The position numbers and the translations under genes were made by a program. This document shows, piece by piece, positions 24,450-33,341 of a stretch of 64,000 bases of DNA. The notes below the pieces were generated by a model. It was not told where the DNA came from. It worked only from the letters and a program-made list of their open reading frames with translations, and did not search any database. Position 1 is the stretch's first letter. Each line of letters opens with the position of its first letter. The DNA comes from Azospirillum tabaci (GTDB lineage Bacteria; Pseudomonadota; Alphaproteobacteria; Azospirillales; Azospirillaceae), in NCBI RefSeq assembly GCF_014596085.1, contig NZ_JACCJY010000007.1:124001-188000 (forward strand), given 5' to 3'.

Positions 24450-25886
24450 ATGAACTTCGATCTGGTCATCCGCAACGGCACGGTCGCCACCGCGTCGGAC
24501 GTGTTCAAGGCCGACGTCGGCGTGCGCGGCGGTCGGATCGCCGCGCTGGGCGAGGGGCTGGCCGCCGGGCGGGAGGAGATTGACGCCGCCGGCCTGCTCG
24601 TCCTGCCGGGCGGGGTGGACGGCCACGTCCATTTCGACCAGCCGACCGGCGATGACTCTGTCATGGCCGACGATTTCCTGACCGGCACCCGCTCGGCGGC
24701 CTTCGGCGGTACCACGACCGTGCTGCCCTTCGCCTGCCAGGAGAAGGGCAAGACGCTGCGCGCCGCGGTGGACGACTATCACCGCCGGGCCGCCGGAAAG
24801 CCGCTGATCGACTACGCCTTCCACCTCATCGTCACCGACCCCACCGAGCAGGTGCTGGGCCAGGAGCTGCCGGCGCTGATCCGCGAGGGCTACACGTCCT
24901 TCAAGATCTACATGACCTACGACGCGCTGAAGCTGAACGACCGCCAGATCCTGGAGGTGCTGGACATCGCCCGCGCCGAGGGCGCCATGGTCATGATGCA
25001 CGCGGAGAACGCCGACTGCATCGCCTGGCTGACCGAGAAGCTGGAGCGCGCCGGCCAGACCGCGCCGTTCTTCCACGGCGTCTCCCGCCCCCGCGTCGCG
25101 GAGCGCGAGGCCACCCACCGCGCCATCTCCCTGGCGGAGCTGGTGGACGTGCCGATCCTGATCGTCCACGTCTCCGGCGCCGACGCGGTGGAGCAGATCC
25201 GCTGGGCGCAGGGGCGCGGCCTGCGCATCTACGCCGAGACCTGCCCGCAGTACCTGTTCCTGACCGCCGACGACCTGGGCGGTGAGGGGTTCGAGGGCGC
25301 CAAGTGCATCTGCTCGCCGCCGCCGCGCGACGCTGCGAACCAAAAGGTGATCTGGGATGGGCTGACCGGCGGCGCCTTCCAGGTCTTCTCCTCCGACCAT
25401 GCGCCCTTCCGCTTCGACGGGCCGGGCGGCAAGAAGGTCCATGGCGAACAGGCGTCCTTCCGCTGCGTCCCCAACGGCATCCCCGGCGTGGAAACGCGCC
25501 TGCCTCTGCTGTTCTCCGAGGGCGTGATGAAGGGCCGGATGGAGCTGACCAAGTTCGTCGAGCTGACCGCCGCCAACCCCGCCCGCATGTACGGCCTGCA
25601 CCCGCGCAAGGGCACCATCGCGGTGGGGGCGGACGCCGACATCGCCCTGTGGGACCCGTCGCGCACGGTCACCATCACCAACGGCATCCTGCACCACAAT
25701 GTGGATTACACGCCCTATGAGGGGATCGAGGTCACCGGCTGGCCGGTCGTCACGCTCTCCCGCGGCGACGTGATCTGCCGCGACGGCGCCTTGCTGGCCG
25801 AGCCGGGCCGCGGCGAATTCCTGCCCTGCGGCCTGCCCGCCCCGGCGCGACCCAAGGGCTCGCCGGCCCCCGTTCTGCCGTTCTAA
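24450..25886 (+). CDS. hydA: Dihydropyrimidinase / D-hydantoinase
   Basis: Cyclic amidohydrolase of 478 residues that opens dihydrouracil or hydantoin rings to N-carbamoyl amino acids. Metal-site residues are all present: His59 and His61 (DGHVHFDQP), the carboxylated Lys152 (SFKIYMTYD), His184 (MMHAEN), His240 (IVHVSG) and Asp316 (SSDHAPF). Length and motifs match the HydA family closely. It acts in the cytoplasm. The next gene is an amidase that could hydrolyse the product. A 218-base gap with a palindromic element separates it from the upstream gene. Confidence 0.92.
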   Translation: MNFDLVIRNGTVATASDVFKADVGVRGGRIAALGEGLAAGREEIDAAGLLVLPGGVDGHVHFDQPTGDDSVMADDFLTGTRSAAFGGTTTVLPFACQEKGKTLRAAVDDYHRRAAGKPLIDYAFHLIVTDPTEQVLGQELPALIREGYTSFKIYMTYDALKLNDRQILEVLDIARAEGAMVMMHAENADCIAWLTEKLERAGQTAPFFHGVSRPRVAEREATHRAISLAELVDVPILIVHVSGADAVEQIRWAQGRGLRIYAETCPQYLFLTADDLGGEGFEGAKCICSPPPRDAANQKVIWDGLTGGAFQVFSSDHAPFRFDGPGGKKVHGEQASFRCVPNGIPGVETRLPLLFSEGVMKGRMELTKFVELTAANPARMYGLHPRKGTIAVGADADIALWDPSRTVTITNGILHHNVDYTPYEGIEVTGWPVVTLSRGDVICRDGALLAEPGRGEFLPCGLPAPARPKGSPAPVLPF

Positions 25887-25917
25887 ACTCGGCCCGCCGC
25901 AACCGGAGACCCTGCCC

Positions 25918-27330
25918 GTGAGCACACCCGACCTGTTCCGCCTCAGCGCCTCCGAGATGGCGGAAGGCGTGCGCAACCGCCGCTTCCGGGCGCGCGACCT
26001 CGTGGCGGCGAGCCTGGAGCGCATCGCGGCGCTGGACGGCGGGCTGAAGTCCTTCATCACCGTCGCCCCCGACGCCGCACTCGCCGCCGAGGAGGCCGAC
26101 CGGCGGGTCGAGGCGGGGGCGCCGCTCGGCCCGCTGCACGGTGTGCCGGTGGGCGTCAAAGATCTGACGCTGACGGCGGGGCTGCGCACCACCTACGGCT
26201 CCACCCTCTACGCCGACCTGATCCCCGACACCGACGACCTCAGCGTCGCCCGGCTGAAGGCGGCGGGCGCCATCGTCGTCGGCAAGACCAACACGCCGGA
26301 GTTCGGCTTCGGCGCCATCACCGGGAACGAGCTGTGCGGCCCGACCGCCAACCCCTACGACCTCGACAAGACCAGCGGCGGGTCGAGCGGCGGGAGTGCT
26401 GTCGCGGTGGCCGCCGGGCTGGTGCCGCTGGCCCAGGGGACCGACTTCGGCGGCTCGGTGCGCACGCCGGCCAGCTTCTGCGGGGTGGTCGGGCTGCGCC
26501 CGACGCCGGGACGCATCCCCAGCCCGGGCCGCGCGCTGGCCTGGGACGGGCTGGCGACTCAAGGGTTCCTCGCCCGCGACGTGGCCGACGCCGCGCTGGC
26601 TCTGGCAACCGTCAGCGGACCGGACCCGCGCGACCCGACCTCCCTCCCCGTGCCGGAATGGACGGTGCCGGACCTCGACGCCCTCGACCCGATGTCGCTG
26701 CGGGTGGCTTGGAGCACGGACCTCGGCTCCGCCCTGATCGACCTCGGGCTGGCCGAGCGGTTCGAGGCGGTGATGCGCGGGCTGGAGGGCCGTTTCGGGG
26801 AGTTCGTGGAGGCCACGCCCGACTGCCGGGAGGCCGGCGCCGCCTTCGGCACGCTGCGCGCCGCGCACATCTTCCACACCTACGGCCGGACGCTGGAGCA
26901 GGACGGCGACCGGCTGAGCCCGTCGGTCGCCTGGAACATCGCGCGGGGCAAGGGGCTGACCGCCGCCGACTATCTGCGGGCGGAGGCCCAGCGCAGCGCG
27001 CTCTACCGCCGCTTCGCCGCCTTCTTCCGCAACCACGACATCCTGATGACGCTGAGCGCCAGCGTGCCGCCCTTCCCCAACGCCCAGGGCGACGTGACGG
27101 AGATCAACGGCTTCCGCCTGTCGACCATCATCGATTATCTGGCGATCACCTACACGGTGTCGCTGGTCGGCTTCCCCTGCCTGTCGATTCCCTGCGGCTG
27201 GACGGCGGACGGCCTGCCCATCGGCCTGCAACTGATCGCCCGCCCCTACGAGGAGGACCGGCTGCTGCGCTGCGCCCGTTTCCTGGAGCGGGAGTTGGGG
27301 TTCCGCCATCGCTGGCCGGAGGGGATGTAA
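25918..27330 (+). CDS. Amidase-signature family hydrolase
   Basis: Protein of 470 residues with the Ser-cisSer-Lys triad of the amidase signature family: Lys81 (VGVKDLTL), cis-Ser near 157 ([10 protein letters not shown]) and nucleophile Ser180 ([10 protein letters not shown]). Members hydrolyse carboxamides, carbamoyl or ureido compounds, or act in GatCAB; the isolated context and catabolic neighbours exclude a Gat role. It begins 31 bases after hydA with GGAGACC before a GTG start. A plausible job is cleaving an open-ring ureide or amide. Confidence 0.88.
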   Translation: MSTPDLFRLSASEMAEGVRNRRFRARDLVAASLERIAALDGGLKSFITVAPDAALAAEEADRRVEAGAPLGPLHGVPVGVKDLTLTAGLRTTYGSTLYADLIPDTDDLSVARLKAAGAIVVGKTNTPEFGFGAITGNELCGPTANPYDLDKTSGGSSGGSAVAVAAGLVPLAQGTDFGGSVRTPASFCGVVGLRPTPGRIPSPGRALAWDGLATQGFLARDVADAALALATVSGPDPRDPTSLPVPEWTVPDLDALDPMSLRVAWSTDLGSALIDLGLAERFEAVMRGLEGRFGEFVEATPDCREAGAAFGTLRAAHIFHTYGRTLEQDGDRLSPSVAWNIARGKGLTAADYLRAEAQRSALYRRFAAFFRNHDILMTLSASVPPFPNAQGDVTEINGFRLSTIIDYLAITYTVSLVGFPCLSIPCGWTADGLPIGLQLIARPYEEDRLLRCARFLERELGFRHRWPEGM

Positions 27331-27340
27331 CGGCGGCCCC

Positions 27341-28156
27341 TCACGGACGCCCGGACACCGTCCCCGCGGTCCGCAAATTGAGCGCGTCGTGCAGCGATGC
27401 GGCCAGCGTGCGGGCCACGCAGTCGTAGCCGAAGTCGTTCTGGTGGATGCCGTCCGGCCCGACCAGATCGCTCATGGCGGCCTGCCGCGTCTCCACCCAC
27501 TGGCGCATCACCGCGTAGCGGTGGAACAGGCCCACACCCTCCTCCGCCGCGACGCGGGCGATGCGGGCCTCCATCTCCTCGTGCCGGGGTTTCGCCAGCA
27601 TGGCCGGGGCGTATTGCAGGTCCATCAGCACGACGTCCAGACCGGCGTCCTTCAGCATCCGCACACCGCTGCGGATCACCTGTTCCGCCGCGTCGGGATC
27701 GTCGCCGCGCAGGACGGTGTTGGCCGCCACCTGCCAGATCACCAGATCGGGCGCCTCGTCCAGCACGTCGCGCTGGAATCGCTTCAGCATGTCGGGCCCG
27801 GTCTCCCCGTTGGCGCCTTTGTTGAGAACGGTCAGGGCGAGACCAGGGTAGCGCGCCCCCAGATGCTCGGCCAGCCGCGCCGGGTAGCTGTGCTCCGCTT
27901 TGCTGGCACCCGCCCCGGCCGTGGAGGAGGAACCGATGGCGACGATGCGCAGCGGCCCACCGGCGGTCAGCGCCCGCGCGCTGCGCGGCAGCGGCCCGGC
28001 AAGGTCGGCCGTCTGAACGGACACGGCGCAGGCCGCCCCCTTCACCGGATCGGGCCCGGCCGTCAGGCCGGCGAGGAATGGAGCGAGGGAAAGCAGGGCG
28101 GCGGAGAGGACGGCGGCCCTCCGGCCACGGGTCCGGGGGGCGTGGACGCCGATCAC
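27341..28156 (-). CDS. Periplasmic SGNH hydrolase, catalytic residues present
   Basis: Protein of 271 residues with an N-terminal basic/hydrophobic signal or anchor (RRAAVLSAALLSLAPFLAGL). Block I is AIGSSSTAGAG (the GDS of classical members replaced by GSS), block II VLNKGANGET and block V DGIHQNDFGY (Asp/His). It is the third gene of a minus-strand operon after opgC and a degenerate SGNH paralogue; its GTG overlaps the stop of that paralogue. It probably moves or removes acyl groups on a periplasmic glucan. It ends 10 bases from the convergent amidase gene. Confidence 0.8.
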   Translation of the reverse strand: MIGVHAPRTRGRRAAVLSAALLSLAPFLAGLTAGPDPVKGAACAVSVQTADLAGPLPRSARALTAGGPLRIVAIGSSSTAGAGASKAEHSYPARLAEHLGARYPGLALTVLNKGANGETGPDMLKRFQRDVLDEAPDLVIWQVAANTVLRGDDPDAAEQVIRSGVRMLKDAGLDVVLMDLQYAPAMLAKPRHEEMEARIARVAAEEGVGLFHRYAVMRQWVETRQAAMSDLVGPDGIHQNDFGYDCVARTLAASLHDALNLRTAGTVSGRP

Positions 28157-28914
28157 GGAGCGGGTCTCCCGGCACGGTCGATCATGGTGGACACGGTGTC
28201 GGCCAGGATGCGGCCGAGACAGCGGTGGACGAACTGGTAGGCCTGCAGCTTTTCCTCCTTGGAATCGGGGGTGAAGCCGACGCGGCCGTCCTCGAACCAA
28301 TGCCGCATCATCTCGAAACGGGGGAAGTGGACCACGTCGCTGTCCTGCGACACCCACTCCATATAGTCCAGGTAGGGCTGGAACGTGATGAGCTGCGCCG
28401 TCTGCGGGCTGTACTGCATGTCCATCAGGATCACGTCGGCGCCGCGCCCCTGGGCCGCCGCGATGCCCTGGCCCAGCGCCTCCCCGAAGCTGTCGGGTCC
28501 GATGTTCCGCATGGCGTCCGCCGTCCCCACCTGCCAGACCAGCAGGGAGGCGGAGGAGGAGGCCAGTTCCCGGTTCAGGACGGGCAGCATTTCCTGCGCG
28601 GTCGCCCCCGGCGCGTTGCGGACGGTCACGCTGACCTTGCGGTCAGGCAGCCGAGCCGCCAGCTCCTTTTCCAGCAATGCCGGATAGGCGGTGTCGGAGC
28701 GCGAGCTTGCCGAATTCAGCACCAGAATGGGCAGCGCGCCGCCGTGCCTCAGCCGCTCCCAGGCGCGCGGCAGGGCGCCATCGACGGTGTAGACGGTTTC
28801 CGGAACGGCGCAGGGATCGGCGGGCGTCTCCGGCGCCGCGTGAGCGATGCCTGCGGAGATAGGAGCGGTCAGTCCCGCAAGGACGGCCAGGGTCAAGACG
28901 GTCGCGCGCGTCAT
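28153..28914 (-). CDS. SGNH-like periplasmic protein with degenerate active site
   Basis: Protein of 253 residues with a signal peptide (MTRATVLTLAVLAGLTAPIS, cleavage near AHAAP). It aligns by eye to the next gene's product (YPALLEKEL, VWQVGTADAM, DVILMDMQYSP) but the nucleophile block reads LNSASSRS and the terminal DxxH block is missing. It is therefore probably non-catalytic, perhaps a binding partner of its paralogue. The ATG overlaps the opgC stop (ATGA), giving tight coupling. Confidence 0.75.
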   Translation of the reverse strand: MTRATVLTLAVLAGLTAPISAGIAHAAPETPADPCAVPETVYTVDGALPRAWERLRHGGALPILVLNSASSRSDTAYPALLEKELAARLPDRKVSVTVRNAPGATAQEMLPVLNRELASSSASLLVWQVGTADAMRNIGPDSFGEALGQGIAAAQGRGADVILMDMQYSPQTAQLITFQPYLDYMEWVSQDSDVVHFPRFEMMRHWFEDGRVGFTPDSKEEKLQAYQFVHRCLGRILADTVSTMIDRAGRPAP

Positions 28915-30092
28915 GCGCTCGGGTCCTTGGCAGGGGCCATTGGGGCGGCAGGGGCCAGTGGAGCGGCAGGTGCCGCGGGCGGGGCGGACGCCGGTTGGCG
29001 CGGCGGCCGTCCCACGGACTGATACCAGGTCAGCACCCGCGCGGCGGCCACCATCACGGCGATGCCGACGAGTGTGACCGAAAACTGGGCCAAAAGCGAG
29101 GCGGACCAGTGGTTCAGCACGGTCTGGCCGGCGAAGGACAGGAAGATGCCGAGGCAGAAGACCTGAAGCGACTGCCGCCCGCACAGGATCACCGGGGCCA
29201 GCGCCGGCCAGCGCAGCCACGCGCTGTCGAACCGCGCGATCTGGAGGACGACGTAGGCCAGCGCGCAGAAATGCGCGAGCCGCAACAGGTCGAGGTCGGT
29301 CTTGCTGATCGGGTAGAGGATCTCCGCCAGCCACATCGGCATGAGCGCGGCCATCGGCGCGATCTGCCAGGAGGTCACCAGCAGCAGCGAGGCGAACAGA
29401 TACCCCCCCGCCAGCCACAGCAGCGTCCCCCGGCGCTTCGTCAGCGCCGCCGCCACCTTGGGCAGCCGCTGCATGGTGGCTCCCAGCACGAACAGGAGTT
29501 GCCAAGCAAAGGGGTTGAAGAACCAGACGCCCCCGTCCGGATAGGTCGGCAGGTTCCAGTCCAGGACGCGCGCCGCCGCGTAGAGCGTGACCGACCCGGC
29601 CAGCAGGGCCAGCGGCCAGCGCCGCAGCACCGGCAGCAGCACAGGGAGGGACAACAGCAGCACGATGTAGAGCGGCAGGATGTCCAGGTTGGCCGGACGG
29701 AACTTCAGAGCCAGCGCCTGGACCAGCGACACCGCGGGATCGGCGAAGAATCCGGCGATGCCCATTTCCTCGGTGAACAGCGGGTTGTCGAAGACCCGCG
29801 CGGTGTAGGCGACCTGCGCCGTGAAGGCGATGAACAGGAAAAGATAGGCGATGTAGAGCGTCCAGCAGCGGTCCAGCACCTTGGCCGCGGCGAACCGCCA
29901 GCCGTGCTGGTCCAGTATTCGGGAATAGACCAGCGCCGACGTGTAACCGGAAATGAAGACGAACACCTCGGTCGCGTCGCTGAGACCGAAGTTGCGCATC
30001 GTCACCCAGGCGATCTGGTTGCCCGGAATGTGGTCCACGAAGATGAACCACAGGGCCAGCCCGCGGAAAAAGTCCAATCGAAGATCGCGCAT
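28911..30092 (-). CDS. opgC: OpgC-family glucan acyltransferase
   Basis: Polytopic inner-membrane protein of 393 residues with about ten hydrophobic segments. It begins MRDLRLDFFRGLALWFIFVD, the signature of OpgC, which adds succinyl groups to osmoregulated periplasmic glucans; related proteins acylate other glycans. Further family features are FISGYTSALVYSRI and LRLAHFCALAYV. The C-terminus is a Pro/Ala-rich tail. The chosen ATG sits at the conserved start although the frame stays open for 100 more codons upstream. It heads an operon with two SGNH proteins. Confidence 0.88.
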   Translation of the reverse strand: MRDLRLDFFRGLALWFIFVDHIPGNQIAWVTMRNFGLSDATEVFVFISGYTSALVYSRILDQHGWRFAAAKVLDRCWTLYIAYLFLFIAFTAQVAYTARVFDNPLFTEEMGIAGFFADPAVSLVQALALKFRPANLDILPLYIVLLLSLPVLLPVLRRWPLALLAGSVTLYAAARVLDWNLPTYPDGGVWFFNPFAWQLLFVLGATMQRLPKVAAALTKRRGTLLWLAGGYLFASLLLVTSWQIAPMAALMPMWLAEILYPISKTDLDLLRLAHFCALAYVVLQIARFDSAWLRWPALAPVILCGRQSLQVFCLGIFLSFAGQTVLNHWSASLLAQFSVTLVGIAVMVAAARVLTWYQSVGRPPRQPASAPPAAPAAPLAPAAPMAPAKDPSA

Positions 30093-30400
30093 CCCGCCCG
30101 ACGCCACCGCCTCGTCCCACTCTGGTTTCGCGTGCGGCGCACCGTGGCACGGTGTATCCGCCTTGGCAATCGCTCGGCGGAGGGTGCACAGCGGCCCCGC
30201 GCCGACGCCCGGCACATATCCACGCCGTCTTGCAGCACCGTGCCGGACCGGCAATCCCGAGCCCGCCGAACGCTTCGTCCGCCAGCTTGGTGTTTGCACC
30301 CACCGCCCGCGGGCTGTTCCGCTTTGCGCCACTGGCCGCTCAGCTTCGCCGACCGGTCGCTCCCGATACCTGGGATCGCAACGACGCCACGAGGCTCCCT
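30093..30400. other. Gene-free region upstream of opgC
   Basis: About 310 bases with several overlapping open frames of poor codon quality on both strands and no convincing gene. The opgC promoter must lie here; no clear -35/-10 pair was found. Confidence 0.45.
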
Positions 30401-30715
30401 TCAATTGCAGCGCTCATGCGCATGGATGCAGCGCTCGACCCATTCGACCAGCCGGGCCGGCGTGCAGGCGCGCTCGAAGACGTCCGCCGCATTGCGCCCG
30501 ATCGCCTCCAGGGTCACGTCATCCGCTTTGGCGATCACGGAAGTCAGATCCTCATACCCGTCGTCACAGGGGAGATAGCAACCGTCCAGATTCGCATTGA
30601 ACGGCAGGACCCCAGGCAAGCGTGGCGACACCGTCGCGGCGCCGAAGGCGACACGGAGTTGTGTCATGACCTCAAGGCGCAATCCTCTCCCCTTTGACCA
30701 CACCGCTTTGCACAT
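30401..30715 (-). CDS. Small protein, possible glycosyltransferase C-terminal remnant
   Basis: A 104-residue frame; a start at Met17 is equally possible. The part from LPFNANLDGCYLPCDDGYED onward, ending with a helix ACTPARLVEWVERCI, reads like the last ~85 residues of a glycosyltransferase that has lost its catalytic domain. No upstream remainder is visible on the minus strand. It could also be a genuine small gene. It is flanked by gene-poor DNA, which fits a decayed locus. Confidence 0.35.
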   Translation of the reverse strand: MCKAVWSKGRGLRLEVMTQLRVAFGAATVSPRLPGVLPFNANLDGCYLPCDDGYEDLTSVIAKADDVTLEAIGRNAADVFERACTPARLVEWVERCIHAHERCN

Positions 30716-30953
30716 GCTTCAGGCATCATGACCACGATCCAGGCCCTGTTCAAATTTTAGGCACATTTGGCGGGCAGAGTGCCCAGCTTCGCGCCGCGCC
30801 CGAACAGGGCTGTCCGGGCGAACACCAGAGTATGTGGGAAGCCAGGACCGGACCGTCCTTGAACGCGCCGGAGTGGCACGCGGGTTGCTACCCTCGTGTC
30901 CTGCGCTGCGCCACCGGGGGTCCCCGCCGGTGCGCCCCACCAGGATACGCCCC

Positions 30954-32117
30954 ATGGCCGCACTCCAGTCCGCCCGTTCACACCGCCACCCGGCCCCGCA
31001 GCCCGCCGAGGAGGACTCCGCCGTGCCCGCGGGCGTCGCGGTGACGCTGGACGGCATCACCCACCGCTTCGGCGCCTCCACCGCCGTGGACAACGTGACG
31101 CTGGAGATCAAGGCGGGCGAGCTGGTGGCGCTGCTGGGGCCATCCGGCTGCGGCAAGACCACGCTGCTGCGCATCCTTGCCGGTTTCCAGGCGCAGACGC
31201 TGGGCCGCGTCGTCATCGGCGACCGGGTGGTCGACAGCCTGCCGCCCGCCGGGCGTGGCGTCGGCATCGTGTTTCAGAACTACGCGCTGTTCCCGCACAT
31301 GACCGTGGCGCAGAACGTCGCCTACGGGCTGGAGGCACGGGGTGCCGCACGCGACGCGGTGCGGGCGCGGGTTGAGGCCATGCTGGGTCTGGTGAAGCTG
31401 GACGCCATGCGCGACCGCTTCCCCAAGCAGCTGTCCGGCGGGCAGCAGCAGCGCGTGGCGCTGGCCCGCGCCCTGGCGATCCAGCCGAGCATTCTCCTGC
31501 TCGACGAGCCCTTCGCCGCGCTCGACAAGAATCTGCGGCTGGACATGCAGATCGAGATCAAGCAGCTCCAGCGCCGCTTCGGCATCACCACCATCATGGT
31601 CACCCACGACCAGGAGGAGGCGCTGAGCATGGCCGACCGCATCGCCGTGCTGAGCCGGGGCAAGCTGGAGCAGTTCGGCACGCCGGAAGACGTCTACGAC
31701 CGCCCCGAGACCCTGTTCGTCAACGGCTTCGTCGGCAGCGCCAACCAGTTGCGGGGCCGCGTCGTCCGCACCTCCGGCGGCGTCGCCGAGGTGGCGCTGG
31801 AGGCCGGCACTGTGCTCTCCGCCGTCACCCCCGACGCCGTGCTGACCGCCGGCGACCCCGCCATCCTCTGCGTGCGCCCGGAGAATCTGCGGCTCGCCAC
31901 CGAGGCGGCGCCCCAGCAGATCGCCGGCACCGTGGAACTCGCCCTGCCGCTCGGCCCTGTGGTCGTCTACGAGGTGCGCACCGCCGACGGCGGGCAGGTG
32001 AAGGTGACCGAGCCGCGCGTCGCCGGCGCCGCTCTGCGCGCGCCCGGCACGGCGGTCCGGCTGCAGCCCATTTCCCCCCAGACCTGCCGCGCCTTCGCCG
32101 TTCCCGCGGGCGCCTGA
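30954..32117 (+). CDS. Spermidine/putrescine-type ABC transporter ATPase (PotA-like)
   Basis: ATPase of 387 residues. Walker A GPSGCGKTT lies at 62-70, with Q-loop FQNYALFPHMT, signature LSGGQQQRVALARA, Walker B ILLLDEPFAALD and a C-terminal TOBE domain (about 290-380) as in PotA/FbpC. It energises import with the following binding protein and two permeases. An alternative GTG start 69 bases downstream has a better ribosome-binding site (GAGGAGGA, seven-base spacing) and would trim a polar N-terminal extension. The island context suggests a nitrogenous organic substrate rather than polyamines. Confidence 0.9.
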   Translation: MAALQSARSHRHPAPQPAEEDSAVPAGVAVTLDGITHRFGASTAVDNVTLEIKAGELVALLGPSGCGKTTLLRILAGFQAQTLGRVVIGDRVVDSLPPAGRGVGIVFQNYALFPHMTVAQNVAYGLEARGAARDAVRARVEAMLGLVKLDAMRDRFPKQLSGGQQQRVALARALAIQPSILLLDEPFAALDKNLRLDMQIEIKQLQRRFGITTIMVTHDQEEALSMADRIAVLSRGKLEQFGTPEDVYDRPETLFVNGFVGSANQLRGRVVRTSGGVAEVALEAGTVLSAVTPDAVLTAGDPAILCVRPENLRLATEAAPQQIAGTVELALPLGPVVVYEVRTADGGQVKVTEPRVAGAALRAPGTAVRLQPISPQTCRAFAVPAGA

Positions 32118-32157
32118 CCCCATCCCTCTCCTCTCCTCCCCCCTGGAGTGCCTGCCG

Positions 32158-33204
32158 ATGACCCTCGACCGCCGCCAGATCCTCGCCGCCGGCCTCACGC
32201 TCGGCGCCATGTCCCTGTTCCCCGGCATGAGCTGGGCGCAGGCGCGCAAGCTGGTGTTCGCCACCTTCACCGGAAGCTGGGAGGAAGCCCACCGCGACGT
32301 CATCGTCCCGCATTTCCGCAAGGCCACGGGCAACGCCGACATCGCGCTGGACCCGATGCTGTCGGTGGACATGATTGCCAAGGTGTCCGCCGCCAAGGCG
32401 AACCCGCCGATCGACGTGATGCTGATGGACCCCGGCCCGCGCCTGTCGGTGATCGGCCAGGATCTGGCCGCCCCCTTCCCCGTCGCGGACAGCAAGAACT
32501 ACCAGGACCTGCTGCCGGTGGCACAGTTGCCCGAAGGGCCGGGCATCTTCTTCCAGGCGGTCGGCATCACCTACAACCCGGAAAAGGTCAAGACCCCGCC
32601 GACGAGCTGGGACGACCTGTGGAAGCCGGAGTACAAGGGCCGCGTCGGCATCACCAACATGAACTCGACGCTCGGCACCGCCTTCATGGTCGAGCTGGCG
32701 AAGACCCGTGGCGGCGGCGAGAACGACATCGAGCCGGCCTTCGCCGCGCTCAAGGAGCTTCAGCCGAACCTCGGCGCCGTGGCGCCGAACCCCGGCGCGC
32801 TTGCCACGCTCTTCCAACAGGGCCAGATCGACATCTCGCCGGGCAACTTCAACGCCATCCAGATCCTGCGCGCCCGCGGCGTGCCGGTGGAGTTCGCCAA
32901 GCCGAAGACCGGCACCATCGCCTTCCTGACCACCGCCCACATCACCAAGAACTCGCCCAACGCCAAGCTGGCGGCGGCGCTGATCGAATCCGCCATGGCG
33001 CCGGAGGTCCAGACCAAGCTGATGCAGGCGCCCTTCTACGTCATCCCGACGAACTCGAAGGTGCAGATGGACGGCGATATCGCCCGCATGATCGCCAAGG
33101 ACCAGGAGGAGCTGAAGGCCTCCTTCGTGTTCCACGACTGGTCGGTGATCAACCAGAACCGCGCCGGCTGGATCGAGCGGTTCAACAAGGAAATCAAGGT
33201 TTAA
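32158..33204 (+). CDS. ABC transporter substrate-binding protein (PotD-like)
   Basis: Periplasmic binding protein of 348 residues. Its N-terminus has a Tat-like DRRQILAAGL motif and a cleavage site near SWAQA (about residue 28). The fold is the PotD/FbpA type (KLVFATFTGSWEEAHRD, GIFFQAVGITYNPEKVK, TSWDDLWKPEYKGRVGITN). Ligand unknown. It is the second gene of a four-gene import operon; a palindromic repeat follows before the permeases. Confidence 0.88.
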   Translation: MTLDRRQILAAGLTLGAMSLFPGMSWAQARKLVFATFTGSWEEAHRDVIVPHFRKATGNADIALDPMLSVDMIAKVSAAKANPPIDVMLMDPGPRLSVIGQDLAAPFPVADSKNYQDLLPVAQLPEGPGIFFQAVGITYNPEKVKTPPTSWDDLWKPEYKGRVGITNMNSTLGTAFMVELAKTRGGGENDIEPAFAALKELQPNLGAVAPNPGALATLFQQGQIDISPGNFNAIQILRARGVPVEFAKPKTGTIAFLTTAHITKNSPNAKLAAALIESAMAPEVQTKLMQAPFYVIPTNSKVQMDGDIARMIAKDQEELKASFVFHDWSVINQNRAGWIERFNKEIKV

Positions 33205-33215
33205 GCGCGGGAAAC

Positions 33216-33302
33216 GGGCCCCCACCCAACCCTCCCCCGCTCTCGCAGGGGAGGGCTCTTCTCCTCCCCCTGCGAAGCGGGGGGAGGCTGGGAGGGGGGC
33301 CC
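33216..33302. repeat. Nested palindromic repeat element (87 bp)
   Basis: Outer arms GGGCCCCC/GGGGGCCC enclose CCTCCCCC-type inverted tracts and an inner hairpin CGCAGGGGAGG/CCTCCCCCTGCG. It resembles the 24.2-kb element in design and lies between the binding-protein and permease genes, where it may lower downstream expression. Confidence 0.8.
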
Positions 33303-33341
33303 GGCGCGGCCACTCCCCATTCCCCCACAGGACCCCACCCC

